A stretch of DNA of 57,562 bases from DATLWN01 sp964422615 (GTDB lineage: Bacteria; Pseudomonadota; Zetaproteobacteria; Mariprofundales; Mariprofundaceae): assembly GCA_964422615.1 (NCBI GenBank), contig CAYRBJ010000010.1, forward strand, positions 1 through 57,562, in the 5' to 3' direction. Shown here piece after piece: positions 8,248 through 16,961 of this stretch. How positions within the stretch are numbered: the first letter of the stretch is position 1; every line of letters begins with the position of its first letter. The position numbers were made by a program, and so were the translations under genes. The notes under the pieces were generated by a model. That model did not search any database. It was not told where the DNA came from and saw only the letters and a list, made by a program, of their open reading frames with translations.

Positions 8248-9080
8248 GTCCTGTCGATCGCCTCGCCGCCCGATTCGCCGTCTGCCATGCCGAGGGGCGC
8301 GCCGCCCTGGTTGGGTACCTGACGGCGGGCGATCCCGATCCGGCCGATTCCGAATCCCTATTGCAGGCGCTGGCTGCGGAGGTGGATATTCTGGAAATCG
8401 GCATGCCGTTCTCCGATCCGATGGCCGACGGCCCGGTGATCCAGGCGGCCAGCGAGCGGGCACTTGCCGCCGGCACGCACATGGACGACGTGTTCCGCCT
8501 GGCCGAGGCCGTGCGCAAGGCGCAGCCGGAGATCGGCATCGTGCTGATGGGCTATGCCAACACGCCATATGCCATGGGTTTCGAGCGGTTTGCCGAGCGG
8601 GCCCGGGCCAGCGGTGTGGACGGCGTGCTGCTGGTGGACATCCCGCCCGAGGAAGTATCGCTATGCCGCGATGCATTGAAATCCCACAGCTTGCACCAGA
8701 TATTCCTGCTGTCGCCGACCTCGACGGATCGGCGCATCGATCTTGTGGCTGAAAACGGCAGTGGCTTCATCTATTATGTTTCGCTGACGGGAATTACCGG
8801 GGCCGAGATGGGGGATGTCGGTCAGGTGCGCGACAGCGTTGCGCGTATCCAGGCACGTACGGATCTTCCGGTGTGTGTCGGCTTCGGGATCAAATCCCCG
8901 TCCCAGGCGGAGGCGGTTGCTGCGTTTGCCGATGGCGTGGTCGTGGGCAGTCACTTTGTCTCGCAGGTGACGGCCCATCCGGGCGATGTCGGTGTTGCCG
9001 GCATGGCCATTCGGGCGGCTGCCGCTGCCATGCGCAAGGCCATGGCTGGCACCGTATCCGTGGCAGGAGAGATGATTTGA
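8244..9080 (+). CDS. trpA: Tryptophan synthase alpha chain
   Basis: Cleaves indole-3-glycerol phosphate, channelling indole to TrpB. It has 278 residues, with the catalytic pair in LEIGMPFSDPMADG (Glu51, Asp62, matching Glu49 and Asp60 of E. coli) and a C-terminal phosphate-binding VCVGFGIKSP. ATG at 8244 overlaps trpB; its TGA overlaps the TTG start of the metallo-hydrolase. Confidence 0.96.
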   Translation: MSPVDRLAARFAVCHAEGRAALVGYLTAGDPDPADSESLLQALAAEVDILEIGMPFSDPMADGPVIQAASERALAAGTHMDDVFRLAEAVRKAQPEIGIVLMGYANTPYAMGFERFAERARASGVDGVLLVDIPPEEVSLCRDALKSHSLHQIFLLSPTSTDRRIDLVAENGSGFIYYVSLTGITGAEMGDVGQVRDSVARIQARTDLPVCVGFGIKSPSQAEAVAAFADGVVVGSHFVSQVTAHPGDVGVAGMAIRAAAAAMRKAMAGTVSVAGEMI

Positions 9081-9862
9081 AGATCAAGGTGCTTGGATGC
9101 TACGGGGGGCAGTTGCTCGGATTTCATCTGACCTCGTTTCTGGTCAATGAGTCCATCCTGCTCGATGCCGGCTGCCCGACGGAGGCGCTGAGCCTGGAGG
9201 AACAGCACGGGATTCGTCACCTGTTCATCTCCCATACACATCTGGACCACATCAAGGATATCGGATTTCTGGCCGACAACCGTTCATTGAAGCGCCTGGG
9301 TGGCAACGCCGACAATCGCTTTGTGACTGTCTACAGCCTGCAGGAAAATATCGAGGTGCTGAAGAAACATTACCTGAACAATAAGGTATGGCCGGATTTT
9401 ACACGCCTGCCGACGGCCAAGGATCCGATCCTGAAACTGCAGGCGATCGAGGCCGAGAAGACGATCACTGTCGATGGCGTATCCATCACCCCGATTCCGG
9501 TGCATCATCCGGTTCCCTGCACCGGATTCCTGCTGCAGGAAAATGGTACGCAGTTCATTTATACGGCGGATACCAGTTATACCGACCGCATCTGGCATGT
9601 AGCCAATCAGCAACCGAACCTAAGGGGCATCATTCTGGATTGCTCCTTTCCGAACGCCTATCAGCGACTGGCGGATATCAGCGGCCACCTGACGGCGCAT
9701 GGCGTGGCCAAGGAACTGAAAAAACTGGACCGGTTGGGTGAGGTTCCAGTCTACCTTTATCACATGAAGCCGGAGACGCTGAATGTCATGACGGCAGAGA
9801 TCGAGAAATTGAACATCCCGCACCTGCGTATGCTGACGCAGGTTGACGAACTCCTTCTCTAG
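9077..9862 (+). CDS. Class II phosphodiesterase-like metallo-hydrolase
   Basis: A 261-residue metallo-beta-lactamase-fold protein. HTHLDH (53-58) plus the early LTSFLVNESILLDAG strand resemble class II cyclic-nucleotide phosphodiesterases (signature HxHLDHxxG; here Asp replaces the small residue after HLDHIK). Other likely metal ligands are in PVHHP, YTADTSY (Asp) and LYHMKPE. The start is TTG at 9077, embedded as TTGA in the trpA stop, so it is co-translated with the trp genes. Many proteobacteria pass straight from trpA to accD; here this gene lies between. Its substrate cannot be read from sequence: a cyclic nucleotide, a phosphodiester, or another ester or lactone. Confidence 0.75.
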   Translation: MKIKVLGCYGGQLLGFHLTSFLVNESILLDAGCPTEALSLEEQHGIRHLFISHTHLDHIKDIGFLADNRSLKRLGGNADNRFVTVYSLQENIEVLKKHYLNNKVWPDFTRLPTAKDPILKLQAIEAEKTITVDGVSITPIPVHHPVPCTGFLLQENGTQFIYTADTSYTDRIWHVANQQPNLRGIILDCSFPNAYQRLADISGHLTAHGVAKELKKLDRLGEVPVYLYHMKPETLNVMTAEIEKLNIPHLRMLTQVDELLL

Positions 9863-9882
9863 GGGCAGGAAGCACCAAGCAT

Positions 9883-10740
9883 ATGAACTGGCTTACCCGA
9901 CTTATTGAACTACCCAAGCAGGTGAAACCCAAGGAGGCCCCGGAGGGGCTGTGGGTGAAATGCCCCAGCTGCAACGACGCCATCTACCACAAGGAGCTGA
10001 TGCGCAGCCAGATGGTATGCCCGAAGTGCGCCTATCACCATCGCATCGACGCCGCCCAGCGCGCCGAGTTGTTATTCGACAAGGATACCTTCGAGGCATT
10101 CGATGGCCAGTTGCGCTCCGAGGATCCGCTGTCCTTCAAGGACAAGAAGCGTTACCGGGATCGTGTGCGTGAGGCTACGAAGAGTGCCGGTGCCGAGGAG
10201 GCCGTGCGCAATTATGTCGGGGACATCCTGGGTCGTACCGTCTCGGCTTCCCTGTTCGAATTCGGCTTTATGGGCGGCAGCATGGGTTCCGTCGCTGGCG
10301 AGAAAATCGTGCTTGGCATGGAACGGGCGCTGGAACGTCAGTGCCCCTATCTGCTGGTGACCGCCTCCGGTGGGGCACGCATGCAGGAGGGCATTCTGTC
10401 CCTGATGCAGATGGCCAAGACCTCGGCGGTTGTCAATCGCCTGCATGCCGAGCAGCTGCCGTTCGTCTGTCTGTTGACCGACCCGACGATGGGTGGCGTG
10501 TCGGCGTCGGTCGGCTGGCTTGGGGATGTGATCCTCGCTGAGCCCGGGGCGCTGATCGGATTTGCCGGGCCGCGGGTGATCCAGGAAACCGTCGGCCAGG
10601 AGTTGCCGAAGGGTTTCCAGCGGCCGGACTTCCTGATCGAGCACGGCCTGATCGATGCCGTGGTGGACCGCAGGCAGCAGCGCGAATATCTGTCCGCCCT
10701 GTTCGATAAGCTTTGCCGGCGTCCCTACCGCCAATCCTGA
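9883..10740 (+). CDS. accD: Acetyl-CoA carboxylase carboxyltransferase beta subunit
   Basis: With AccA it transfers CO2 from carboxy-biotin to acetyl-CoA, the first committed step of fatty-acid synthesis. It has 285 residues: an N-terminal zinc ribbon (Cys27, Cys30, Cys46, Cys49) then the crotonase-fold domain with ASGGARMQEG and GFAGPRVIQ. A purine-rich AGGAAG sits about 12 bases before ATG 9883. A gap of 20 bases after the metallo-hydrolase and 25 before folC is consistent with one operon. Confidence 0.96.
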   Translation: MNWLTRLIELPKQVKPKEAPEGLWVKCPSCNDAIYHKELMRSQMVCPKCAYHHRIDAAQRAELLFDKDTFEAFDGQLRSEDPLSFKDKKRYRDRVREATKSAGAEEAVRNYVGDILGRTVSASLFEFGFMGGSMGSVAGEKIVLGMERALERQCPYLLVTASGGARMQEGILSLMQMAKTSAVVNRLHAEQLPFVCLLTDPTMGGVSASVGWLGDVILAEPGALIGFAGPRVIQETVGQELPKGFQRPDFLIEHGLIDAVVDRRQQREYLSALFDKLCRRPYRQS

Positions 10741-10765
10741 ACCGCTACCCCGTCGGGGGGCATCC

Positions 10766-11929
10766 ATGATCGCGCATTCCGATTCCATCGAGGCATGGCT
10801 GGCCCGGTTGGGCCAGCCTGACGCCGACCGCGATTACCGCCCGGGGCATGCGCGCATGCACGCCTTGCTGGATGGTCTTGCGCTGCGGCGTCCGCGGCTG
10901 CGCATCCGTGTGGCTGGAACCAACGGCAAGGGCTCGACCGCCACCATGCTGGCCGCCGCGTTGCAGGCCAGCGGTTACCGGGTGGGGCTGTATACCTCGC
11001 CGCACCTGCGCCGCTTCAACGAACGCATCCGTATCGATGGCGTCGAAGCCAGCGATGACGTGCTGGCGGACAGCCTGCAAGGGCTGATGCCGAAGGCACT
11101 GCGGGCAGGTGCTTCCTATTTCGAGGTGGCCACCACCATGGCCCTGGCCATTTTTTCCGGGGCCGAGGTGGATATCGAGATCCTGGAGGCGGGGGTGGGT
11201 GCGCGTTTGGACGCCACCACTGCCGTGCCGGCTGAGGCGGCGGTGCTGACCCCGATCGGGCTGGATCACCAGGCCTGGCTTGGGAATACGCTGGAGGAGA
11301 TCGCTGGCGAGAAGGCCTGGGCCATGGATGGTTGCTCCCTGGCATTGAGTGCGCCGCAGCCTTCGCCGGTGATACGGGTGCTGCGGGAACGGCGCCCGGA
11401 TTTGCATGAGCTCGAAGCGGCCGAGGCGGACGCGATGCCCCCGCTGAGTGCCTTGGGAGCCCATCAGCGTCTGAATGCGGCCCTTGCCTGGAGAATGGCA
11501 GGCCTGCTCGAAGGGAAGGGTCTGTTGAAAATCCGGAAGGAGACTGCCTTGGCTGCCATCGCGGCGAGCATGATACCGGGGCGGTTGCAAAACCTCGCCT
11601 GGGGAAAGCGGCGTATCTGGCTGGATGCGGGGCATAATCTGCATGCCGTCGAGACCCTGTTGCCGAGTCTGAGGTCCTTGTGCGAGCGTTTCGAGGCCAT
11701 CATCGTGTTGACGCGCGAGGATCGCGACCTGTCAGCTGCCGCCCCGCTGCTGCGACCGTTGACCCGGCACCTGCTCATCGGCCGCGGTAACGACCGCGCC
11801 ACCCTATTCCGGGCTCTGGCGGAGTATATCGCCGCCAGGGATGAAGGGGATTTCCTGGTGCTGGGCTCATTCATCACGATCGGCCTGACCAGCGAATGGC
11901 TGGACGGTATGCGGGAGATCGCCGGCTAG
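10766..11929 (+). CDS. folC: Dihydrofolate/folylpolyglutamate synthase
   Basis: Adds glutamate to dihydropteroate and folates. The 387-residue Mur-ligase-fold protein has P-loop GTNGKGS (51-57), the YTSPHLRRFNERIRI segment, GVGARLDATT and LDAGHN. The frame is open further upstream into accD, but ATG 10766 follows GGGGGG and gives a normal N-terminus. It is somewhat shorter than the 420-residue enteric enzyme. Its TAG is the same CTAG that gives ilvH its stop on the other strand. Confidence 0.92.
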   Translation: MIAHSDSIEAWLARLGQPDADRDYRPGHARMHALLDGLALRRPRLRIRVAGTNGKGSTATMLAAALQASGYRVGLYTSPHLRRFNERIRIDGVEASDDVLADSLQGLMPKALRAGASYFEVATTMALAIFSGAEVDIEILEAGVGARLDATTAVPAEAAVLTPIGLDHQAWLGNTLEEIAGEKAWAMDGCSLALSAPQPSPVIRVLRERRPDLHELEAAEADAMPPLSALGAHQRLNAALAWRMAGLLEGKGLLKIRKETALAAIAASMIPGRLQNLAWGKRRIWLDAGHNLHAVETLLPSLRSLCERFEAIIVLTREDRDLSAAAPLLRPLTRHLLIGRGNDRATLFRALAEYIAARDEGDFLVLGSFITIGLTSEWLDGMREIAG

Positions 11930-12423
11930 CTGTCCACCGTGAAGCCGCTGGCCCCTCTGCGCATGCCGACCGGACCGGTACGCGTCACCTCGATGATACC
12001 GAGTGGCTCGAGCATGCGCAGGAAGGCCTCGAGCTTGTTGGCCTTGCCGGTCAGCTCGACGGTGTAGCTGGCCTCCGAGACGTCGACGACCTTGGCGCGG
12101 AACACGTCGGCCATGCGCAGCACCTCGGCGCGGGAGCTTTCCGAGGCGCGTACCTTGACCAGCAGCATCTCCCGCTCCATGTGCTCGGTCTGCGAGATAT
12201 CCTCGGCCTTGATCACCGGGATCAGCTTGTTCAGCTGCTTCTTGATCTGCTCGATGACAGATTCGTCACCACGCGTGACCAGGGTCATGCGGCTGACCGT
12301 CGGGTCCATCGTGGCCGCGACGTTCAGGCTCTCGATATTGTAGCCGCGTGCCGAGAACAGCCCGGCCACGCGCGTGAGCACGCCAAACTCGTTTTCGACC
12401 AGAACGGTGATCACGTGTCTCAT
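11926..12423 (-). CDS. ilvH: Acetolactate synthase small subunit
   Basis: The regulatory subunit of acetohydroxyacid synthase, giving valine feedback control. It has 165 residues with an N-terminal ACT domain (HVITVLVENEFGVLTRVAGLFSARGYNIESL) and the C-terminal half typical of IlvH/IlvN. ATG at 12423 overlaps the ilvI TGA (ATGA). The stop falls within a CTAG shared with convergent folC. Confidence 0.95.
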   Translation of the reverse strand: MRHVITVLVENEFGVLTRVAGLFSARGYNIESLNVAATMDPTVSRMTLVTRGDESVIEQIKKQLNKLIPVIKAEDISQTEHMEREMLLVKVRASESSRAEVLRMADVFRAKVVDVSEASYTVELTGKANKLEAFLRMLEPLGIIEVTRTGPVGMRRGASGFTVDS

Positions 12424-14120
12424 GCCAGCACCATCTCGTTCAGGGCCGCTCCGGCCGGCACCATCGGATAGACGTTCTCTTCCTTGGCTACGACAAAGTC
12501 GATGACCGTGAAGCTGTCACGGTTCTTCAGCGCCTTGGCGATGACCTTCTCGACCTCGGCCGGTTTGGTCACGCGGTAGCCCGTTCCGCCGTAGGCCTCG
12601 GCCAGCTTGACGAAATCCGGCAGCGAGTCGGAATACGAATGCGAATAGCGCGATTCGTAGAACATCTCCTGCCACTGGCGGACCATGCCCATGTAGGAGT
12701 TGTTCAGGATGGCCACGATGACCGGCAGCATGAACTGCTTGGCGGTGGCCAGTTCCTGGATGGTCATCTGGATGGAGGCATCGCCGGCCACGTCGATGAC
12801 GATGGCGTCCGGGTTGCCGATCTGGGCACCAATGGCGGCGGGCAGGCCGAAACCCATGGTGCCCAGACCGCCGGAGGTGATCCAGCGACCGGGCTTTTTG
12901 AAGCCGTAATGCTGAGCCGCCCACATCTGATGCTGCCCAACCTCGGTGGTGATGATGGCATCGCCTTTCGTCAGCTCGTGCAGCTTCCTGATGACGTACT
13001 GCGGTTGGATCGGACCATGCATATCCTGGTCGAAATGCAGGCAGTTCTTGGCGCGCCATTCATTGATCTGGTGCCACCAGACGGCCAACGCCGCCTCGTC
13101 CGGCCCGGATTCGCGGCGCTCGATCTCTTTCAGGATCTGCCCGAGCACGGTAGCGACATCACCGACCACCGGCAGGTGGGCAAACACGTTTTTCGAGATC
13201 GACGAGGGGTCAATGTCGATATGGATGATCTCGGCATCCGGTGCGAAGGCATCGAGGCGGCCGGTAACACGGTCGTCGAAGCGGGCGCCGATGGAGACCA
13301 GCAGGTCACTGTGCGTGACCGCCATATTCGCTTCATAGGTGCCGTGCATGCCGAGCATGCCGAGAAAGCGCTCGTCGTCATGTGGAAAGCCGCCCAAGCC
13401 CATCAGGGTGTTGGTAACCGGGAAATTCAGCTGGCGGGCCAGCTTGGCCAGCTTTTCGGCGGAACCGTGCGAACTGATAACGCCGCCGCCCGTATAGAGC
13501 ACGGGGCGTTTGGCATTCAGCAGGGCGGTGACGACCTTTTTGATCTGGCCGTGATGCCCCTTGGTGACCGGTTTGTACGAGCGCATCTCCACCGTCTCCG
13601 GGTAGACGAACTCACAAATGGCGGTGCTGACATCCTTCGGGATATCGACCAGCACCGGGCCCGGTCGGCCGGTGGTGGCGATGTGGAAGGCCTTGCGGAT
13701 GGTCAGTGCCAGATCCTCCACCGATTTGACCAGGAAATTGTGCTTGGTGGCCGAGCGTGTCAGGCCGACGGTATCGGCCTCCTGGAAGGCATCATTGCCG
13801 ATCATGTTGGTAGCGACCTGGCCGGAGAAGCAGACGGTCGGGATCGAATCCATATAGGAATCCACCAGGCCGGTGACGGCATTGGTGGCTCCCGGCCCGG
13901 AGGTGACAAGCGCCACGCCACACTTGCCGGTGGAGCGGGCATAGCCGTTGGCGGCATGCAAAGCCCCCTGCTCGTGACGCACCAGCACATGCTTGAACAA
14001 CGGCTTCTGGAAGATGGCATCGTAAATGGGCAGCACGGCGCCGCCGGGATAGCCGAAGATGGTATCCACGCCCTCACGCTTGAGGCATTCGACAAAGATT
14101 TCCGCGCCGGTCAGTTTCAT
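12420..14120 (-). CDS. ilvI: Acetolactate synthase large subunit
   Basis: A ThDP-dependent catalytic subunit that condenses pyruvate with pyruvate or 2-ketobutyrate for branched-chain amino acids. It has 566 residues: catalytic Glu50 in VRHEQGALHAA, a central domain with FDDRVTGR, and a ThDP/Mg motif GDASIQM followed by LNNSYMGMVRQW. The frame is open 23 codons further up, but ATG 14120 gives the family N-terminus (KLTGAEIFVECL) and follows a promoter. ilvH is translationally coupled after it. ilvE is at the far right end of the window. Confidence 0.95.
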   Translation of the reverse strand: MKLTGAEIFVECLKREGVDTIFGYPGGAVLPIYDAIFQKPLFKHVLVRHEQGALHAANGYARSTGKCGVALVTSGPGATNAVTGLVDSYMDSIPTVCFSGQVATNMIGNDAFQEADTVGLTRSATKHNFLVKSVEDLALTIRKAFHIATTGRPGPVLVDIPKDVSTAICEFVYPETVEMRSYKPVTKGHHGQIKKVVTALLNAKRPVLYTGGGVISSHGSAEKLAKLARQLNFPVTNTLMGLGGFPHDDERFLGMLGMHGTYEANMAVTHSDLLVSIGARFDDRVTGRLDAFAPDAEIIHIDIDPSSISKNVFAHLPVVGDVATVLGQILKEIERRESGPDEAALAVWWHQINEWRAKNCLHFDQDMHGPIQPQYVIRKLHELTKGDAIITTEVGQHQMWAAQHYGFKKPGRWITSGGLGTMGFGLPAAIGAQIGNPDAIVIDVAGDASIQMTIQELATAKQFMLPVIVAILNNSYMGMVRQWQEMFYESRYSHSYSDSLPDFVKLAEAYGGTGYRVTKPAEVEKVIAKALKNRDSFTVIDFVVAKEENVYPMVPAGAALNEMVLA

Positions 14121-14160
14121 TGGATATGTGCCTTTGCTGCCCACGAATTGCAGACCGGCG

Positions 14161-14189
14161 AACATAGGCAGGGTGCGAAAGTGTGTCAA
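14161..14189 (-). promoter_or_regulatory. Sigma-70 promoter of ilvI-ilvH
   Basis: Minus strand: a perfect -35 TTGACA (14189-14184), 17-base spacer, -10 TATGTT (14166-14161). Predicted start near 14154, leaving a leader of about 33 bases with a weak AAAGG site. The leader is too short for a classical peptide attenuator. Confidence 0.7.
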
Positions 14190-14205
14190 GCGCGAAGGCT
14201 TGAAA

Positions 14206-14679
14206 CTAAACGCTTTCGTGCGCTTCCCGCACTGGATTCAGGGGACGCATCATCAGGATGGCGTCCTCGCGCCGGGGGTGTCCCGGCGATGGGGGATAAT
14301 AGGCGCGCCTCCGGCCGACGGTGTGGAAACCAAGGCTGGCATACAGCTGTTGGGCCGGGGTATTCGAGGCCCGCACCTCCAGATAAACCGCTGACAGCCC
14401 GTTCTTGTGTGTAAACAGAAAGTAGCTCAGACGCGTGGCCAGACCCCGGCGCTGGAAATCGGGATGAACGGCAATCTGCAGCAGGTGCACCTCATCGAGC
14501 ACATCATGGCTGAGCAGGTAGGCGATGATGTGCCGGTCCTGTGTGGCTACGATCAGCTCGTGTCCGGATTGCAGGGTGTGCAGGATGCTTTTCTCGGACC
14601 ATGCCTCCGGCAGCAGCCGTCGGTTCAGTTGATAGACGGCTGGCAGGTCAGCCTCGGTGCCTGGCCGGATGTCGATCAT
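14206..14679 (-). CDS. rimI: RimI-like ribosomal-protein alanine acetyltransferase
   Basis: A 157-residue GNAT-fold N-acetyltransferase. The acetyl-CoA loop is HPDFQRRGLATRLSYFL (motif Q/R-x-x-G-x-G/A), followed by YLEVRASNTPAQQLYASLGFHTVGRRRAYY, characteristic of RimI, which acetylates the N-terminus of ribosomal protein S18. ATG 14679 overlaps the topA TGA (ATGA). Its usual partner elsewhere is tsaB; here it is coupled to topA. A different protein substrate is possible. Confidence 0.85.
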   Translation of the reverse strand: MIDIRPGTEADLPAVYQLNRRLLPEAWSEKSILHTLQSGHELIVATQDRHIIAYLLSHDVLDEVHLLQIAVHPDFQRRGLATRLSYFLFTHKNGLSAVYLEVRASNTPAQQLYASLGFHTVGRRRAYYPPSPGHPRREDAILMMRPLNPVREAHESV

Positions 14680-16961
14680 GCCTCTTCGGGAGGTGTGGCC
14701 TGCTCCTTCCAGCCGCATCCCTCATGGACACAGATATGTTCGGTGCCGCGGCGCTTGGTCACCTTCTCGGTGATGAAGGGTGCGCCGCATTGGGGGCAGG
14801 GTCGGTCCACTGGCTTGTCCCAAAGGGCATTCTTGCATTTGGGATACATCGAGCAGGAATAGAATATCTTGCCACGCCTGGATTTTTTCTCGAGGAACGT
14901 CCCCTTGCCGCAGGCCGGACAGGTGATGCCGGTATCCTTCGGTTTTTCCAGAGGCTGGATGTTCTTACATTTCGGGTAGTTCGAGCAGCCGAGGAACGGG
15001 CCGAAGCGTCCCTGCTTGATCTCCATCGGGGCACCACATTTCTCGCACATCTGGTCGGTCAGCTGGCGTGGCTGGGCCTCCGTCTGTTCCCCATTCTTGG
15101 CCAGCGGCCGGCTGTACTTGCATTCAGGATAGCCGGTGCAGGCCAAAAAGCGGCCGAAACGCCCGAGCTTGATGGCCAACGGCTTGCCGCATTCGGGACA
15201 GGTCTCGCTGGTTTCCTCATGCGTGACGTCTGAGCGTTTGACGTTCTCCTGGGTATCGTCGACCTTCGACTTGAACGGTGTCCAGAACGTGCGGAGCAAG
15301 GGCTTCCAGGCCTGCTCCCCGCGTGCGACGGCATCGAGCTTAGCCTCGACGTCGGCGGTAAAGCCCGTATCGACGATGTCCGGGAAATACTGCGTCAGAA
15401 AACGATTGACCACCTCACCGGTATCGGTCGGCACGAAGCGTTTGCGCTCCATTTCTACGTACTTTCTTTCCCTGAGTACGTTCAGGATCGAGGCATAGGT
15501 TGAGGGTCGGCCGATACCGTGCTCCTCCATCTCCTTGACCAGTGTCGCTTCGGAATAGCGCGGTTTCGGCTCCGTGAAATGCTGGCTGGCATCCGCCTGG
15601 CGGATGCCGATGCCCTGGCCCTGGGTGAGCGGCGGCAACATCGAATCCTGGTCGTTTTCCGCAGGTTCGTCGCGGCCCTCCTCGTACAGCTTGCGAAAGC
15701 CCGGAAAGGCAAGGGTGGAGCCGGTGGCGCGCAGGGCGATGCTCCCGTCGGCCGAGGTGATGTCCGCTCGCACCTGATCGATCAGCGCCGGCGCCATCTG
15801 GCAGGCCACCGCCCGTTGCCAGATCAACGCATACAGCTTCCAGGCGTCGGCATCGAGCATCGCACGCATCTGTTCGGGCGTACGCAGCACCGAGGTGGGG
15901 CGGATCGCTTCGTGGGCCTCCTGCGCGTTACGGCTGCTGGTCTTGAAGCGGCGGGGCTTGGGGGGCAGGAAGCCCGAGTCGAAATGGCCATGGATATAGT
16001 CACGGATCTCGGACACAGCATCTTCGGCCAGCGATACGGAGTCGGTTCGCATGTAGGTGATCAGGCCTACGCGTTCGCCGCCGACATCCGAGCCCTCGTA
16101 CAGGCCCTGGGCCAACTGCATGGTCTTGCGGGCGGTGAATCCGAGCTTGCGCGCCGCTTCCATCTGCAGGGAGGAGGTGATGAACGGTGGGGATGGCTGT
16201 TGCCGTTTCTGGCTCTTCTCGACCGATGCGACGGTATAGCTGCCGGCCTGCACGCGGTTGGCCGCGGTGCGGGCGGAGACGCCGTCGGTCAGGTCGAACT
16301 TGCCGAGGTTTGTGCCATCAAGCGCATGCAGCCTGGCCGCAAAGTTCTGGCCACCGGCCTCACAGCTGGCTTCCACCGTCCAGTATTCCTTCGGACGAAA
16401 ATCGCGGATATGTTGCTCACGTTCGCAGATCAGGCGCAGGGCGACCGACTGCACGCGTCCGGCCGACAGGCCGCTACGGATCTTGCGCCATAGCAATGGC
16501 GACAGCGTGAAGCCGACCAAATAATCCAGGGCACTGCGCGCCTGCTGGGCGTCAACCAGTTGCATGTTGATCTGGTGCGGATGATGGATGGCTTCGTCAA
16601 TGGCCTTCTTGGTGATCTCGTTGAAGGTGATGCGCCGGATATCCTTGCCCTTCAGCGCCCCGCGCTGTGCCAGTTCGTCGGCGACATGCCAGGCGATGGC
16701 CTCCCCTTCCCGGTCGAGGTCGCTGGCCAGGATCAGCTCATCGGCCTGTTTCAGAGCCTTCTCGATGGCCGCCAAGCGCTTTTCCTTGTCGGCGATGACC
16801 TCGTAGGTCAAGGCGAAATCGTGGTCAGGATCCACCGAGCCATCCTTCTTCGGGAAGGCGCGCACATGGCCGTAGGAAGCCAGGACCTTGAAGTCCTTGC
16901 CCAGATATTTCTCGATGGTTTTTGCCTTGGCCGGTGATTCCACGACAACAATTGCGCGCAT
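14676..16961 (-). CDS. topA: DNA topoisomerase I
   Basis: A type IA topoisomerase that relaxes negative supercoils. The 761-residue protein has an N-terminal Toprim domain (catalytic Glu9, DLDREGE at 81-87) and the active-site tyrosine in LITYMRTDS (Tyr303). Four C-terminal Cys4-type zinc ribbons follow, beginning CPECGKPL, CEKCGAPM, CPACGKGT and CPQCGAPF, the last ending CVHEGCGW. ATG 16961 is preceded by CAGGAG and overlaps the dprA stop by one base (TGATG). Confidence 0.97.
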   Translation of the reverse strand: MRAIVVVESPAKAKTIEKYLGKDFKVLASYGHVRAFPKKDGSVDPDHDFALTYEVIADKEKRLAAIEKALKQADELILASDLDREGEAIAWHVADELAQRGALKGKDIRRITFNEITKKAIDEAIHHPHQINMQLVDAQQARSALDYLVGFTLSPLLWRKIRSGLSAGRVQSVALRLICEREQHIRDFRPKEYWTVEASCEAGGQNFAARLHALDGTNLGKFDLTDGVSARTAANRVQAGSYTVASVEKSQKRQQPSPPFITSSLQMEAARKLGFTARKTMQLAQGLYEGSDVGGERVGLITYMRTDSVSLAEDAVSEIRDYIHGHFDSGFLPPKPRRFKTSSRNAQEAHEAIRPTSVLRTPEQMRAMLDADAWKLYALIWQRAVACQMAPALIDQVRADITSADGSIALRATGSTLAFPGFRKLYEEGRDEPAENDQDSMLPPLTQGQGIGIRQADASQHFTEPKPRYSEATLVKEMEEHGIGRPSTYASILNVLRERKYVEMERKRFVPTDTGEVVNRFLTQYFPDIVDTGFTADVEAKLDAVARGEQAWKPLLRTFWTPFKSKVDDTQENVKRSDVTHEETSETCPECGKPLAIKLGRFGRFLACTGYPECKYSRPLAKNGEQTEAQPRQLTDQMCEKCGAPMEIKQGRFGPFLGCSNYPKCKNIQPLEKPKDTGITCPACGKGTFLEKKSRRGKIFYSCSMYPKCKNALWDKPVDRPCPQCGAPFITEKVTKRRGTEHICVHEGCGWKEQATPPEEA

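Noticed and set aside
14121..14160. Peptide attenuator ahead of ilvI
   Set aside because: The leader after the promoter is only about 33 bases, with no branched-chain-rich reading frame and no alternative hairpins.
12639..14414. Long open frame on the plus strand opposite ilvI
   Set aside because: It is antisense to an unmistakable acetolactate synthase. Its composition (His, Gly, Asp-rich, no motif) is that of a shadow frame created by the GC-rich codon use.
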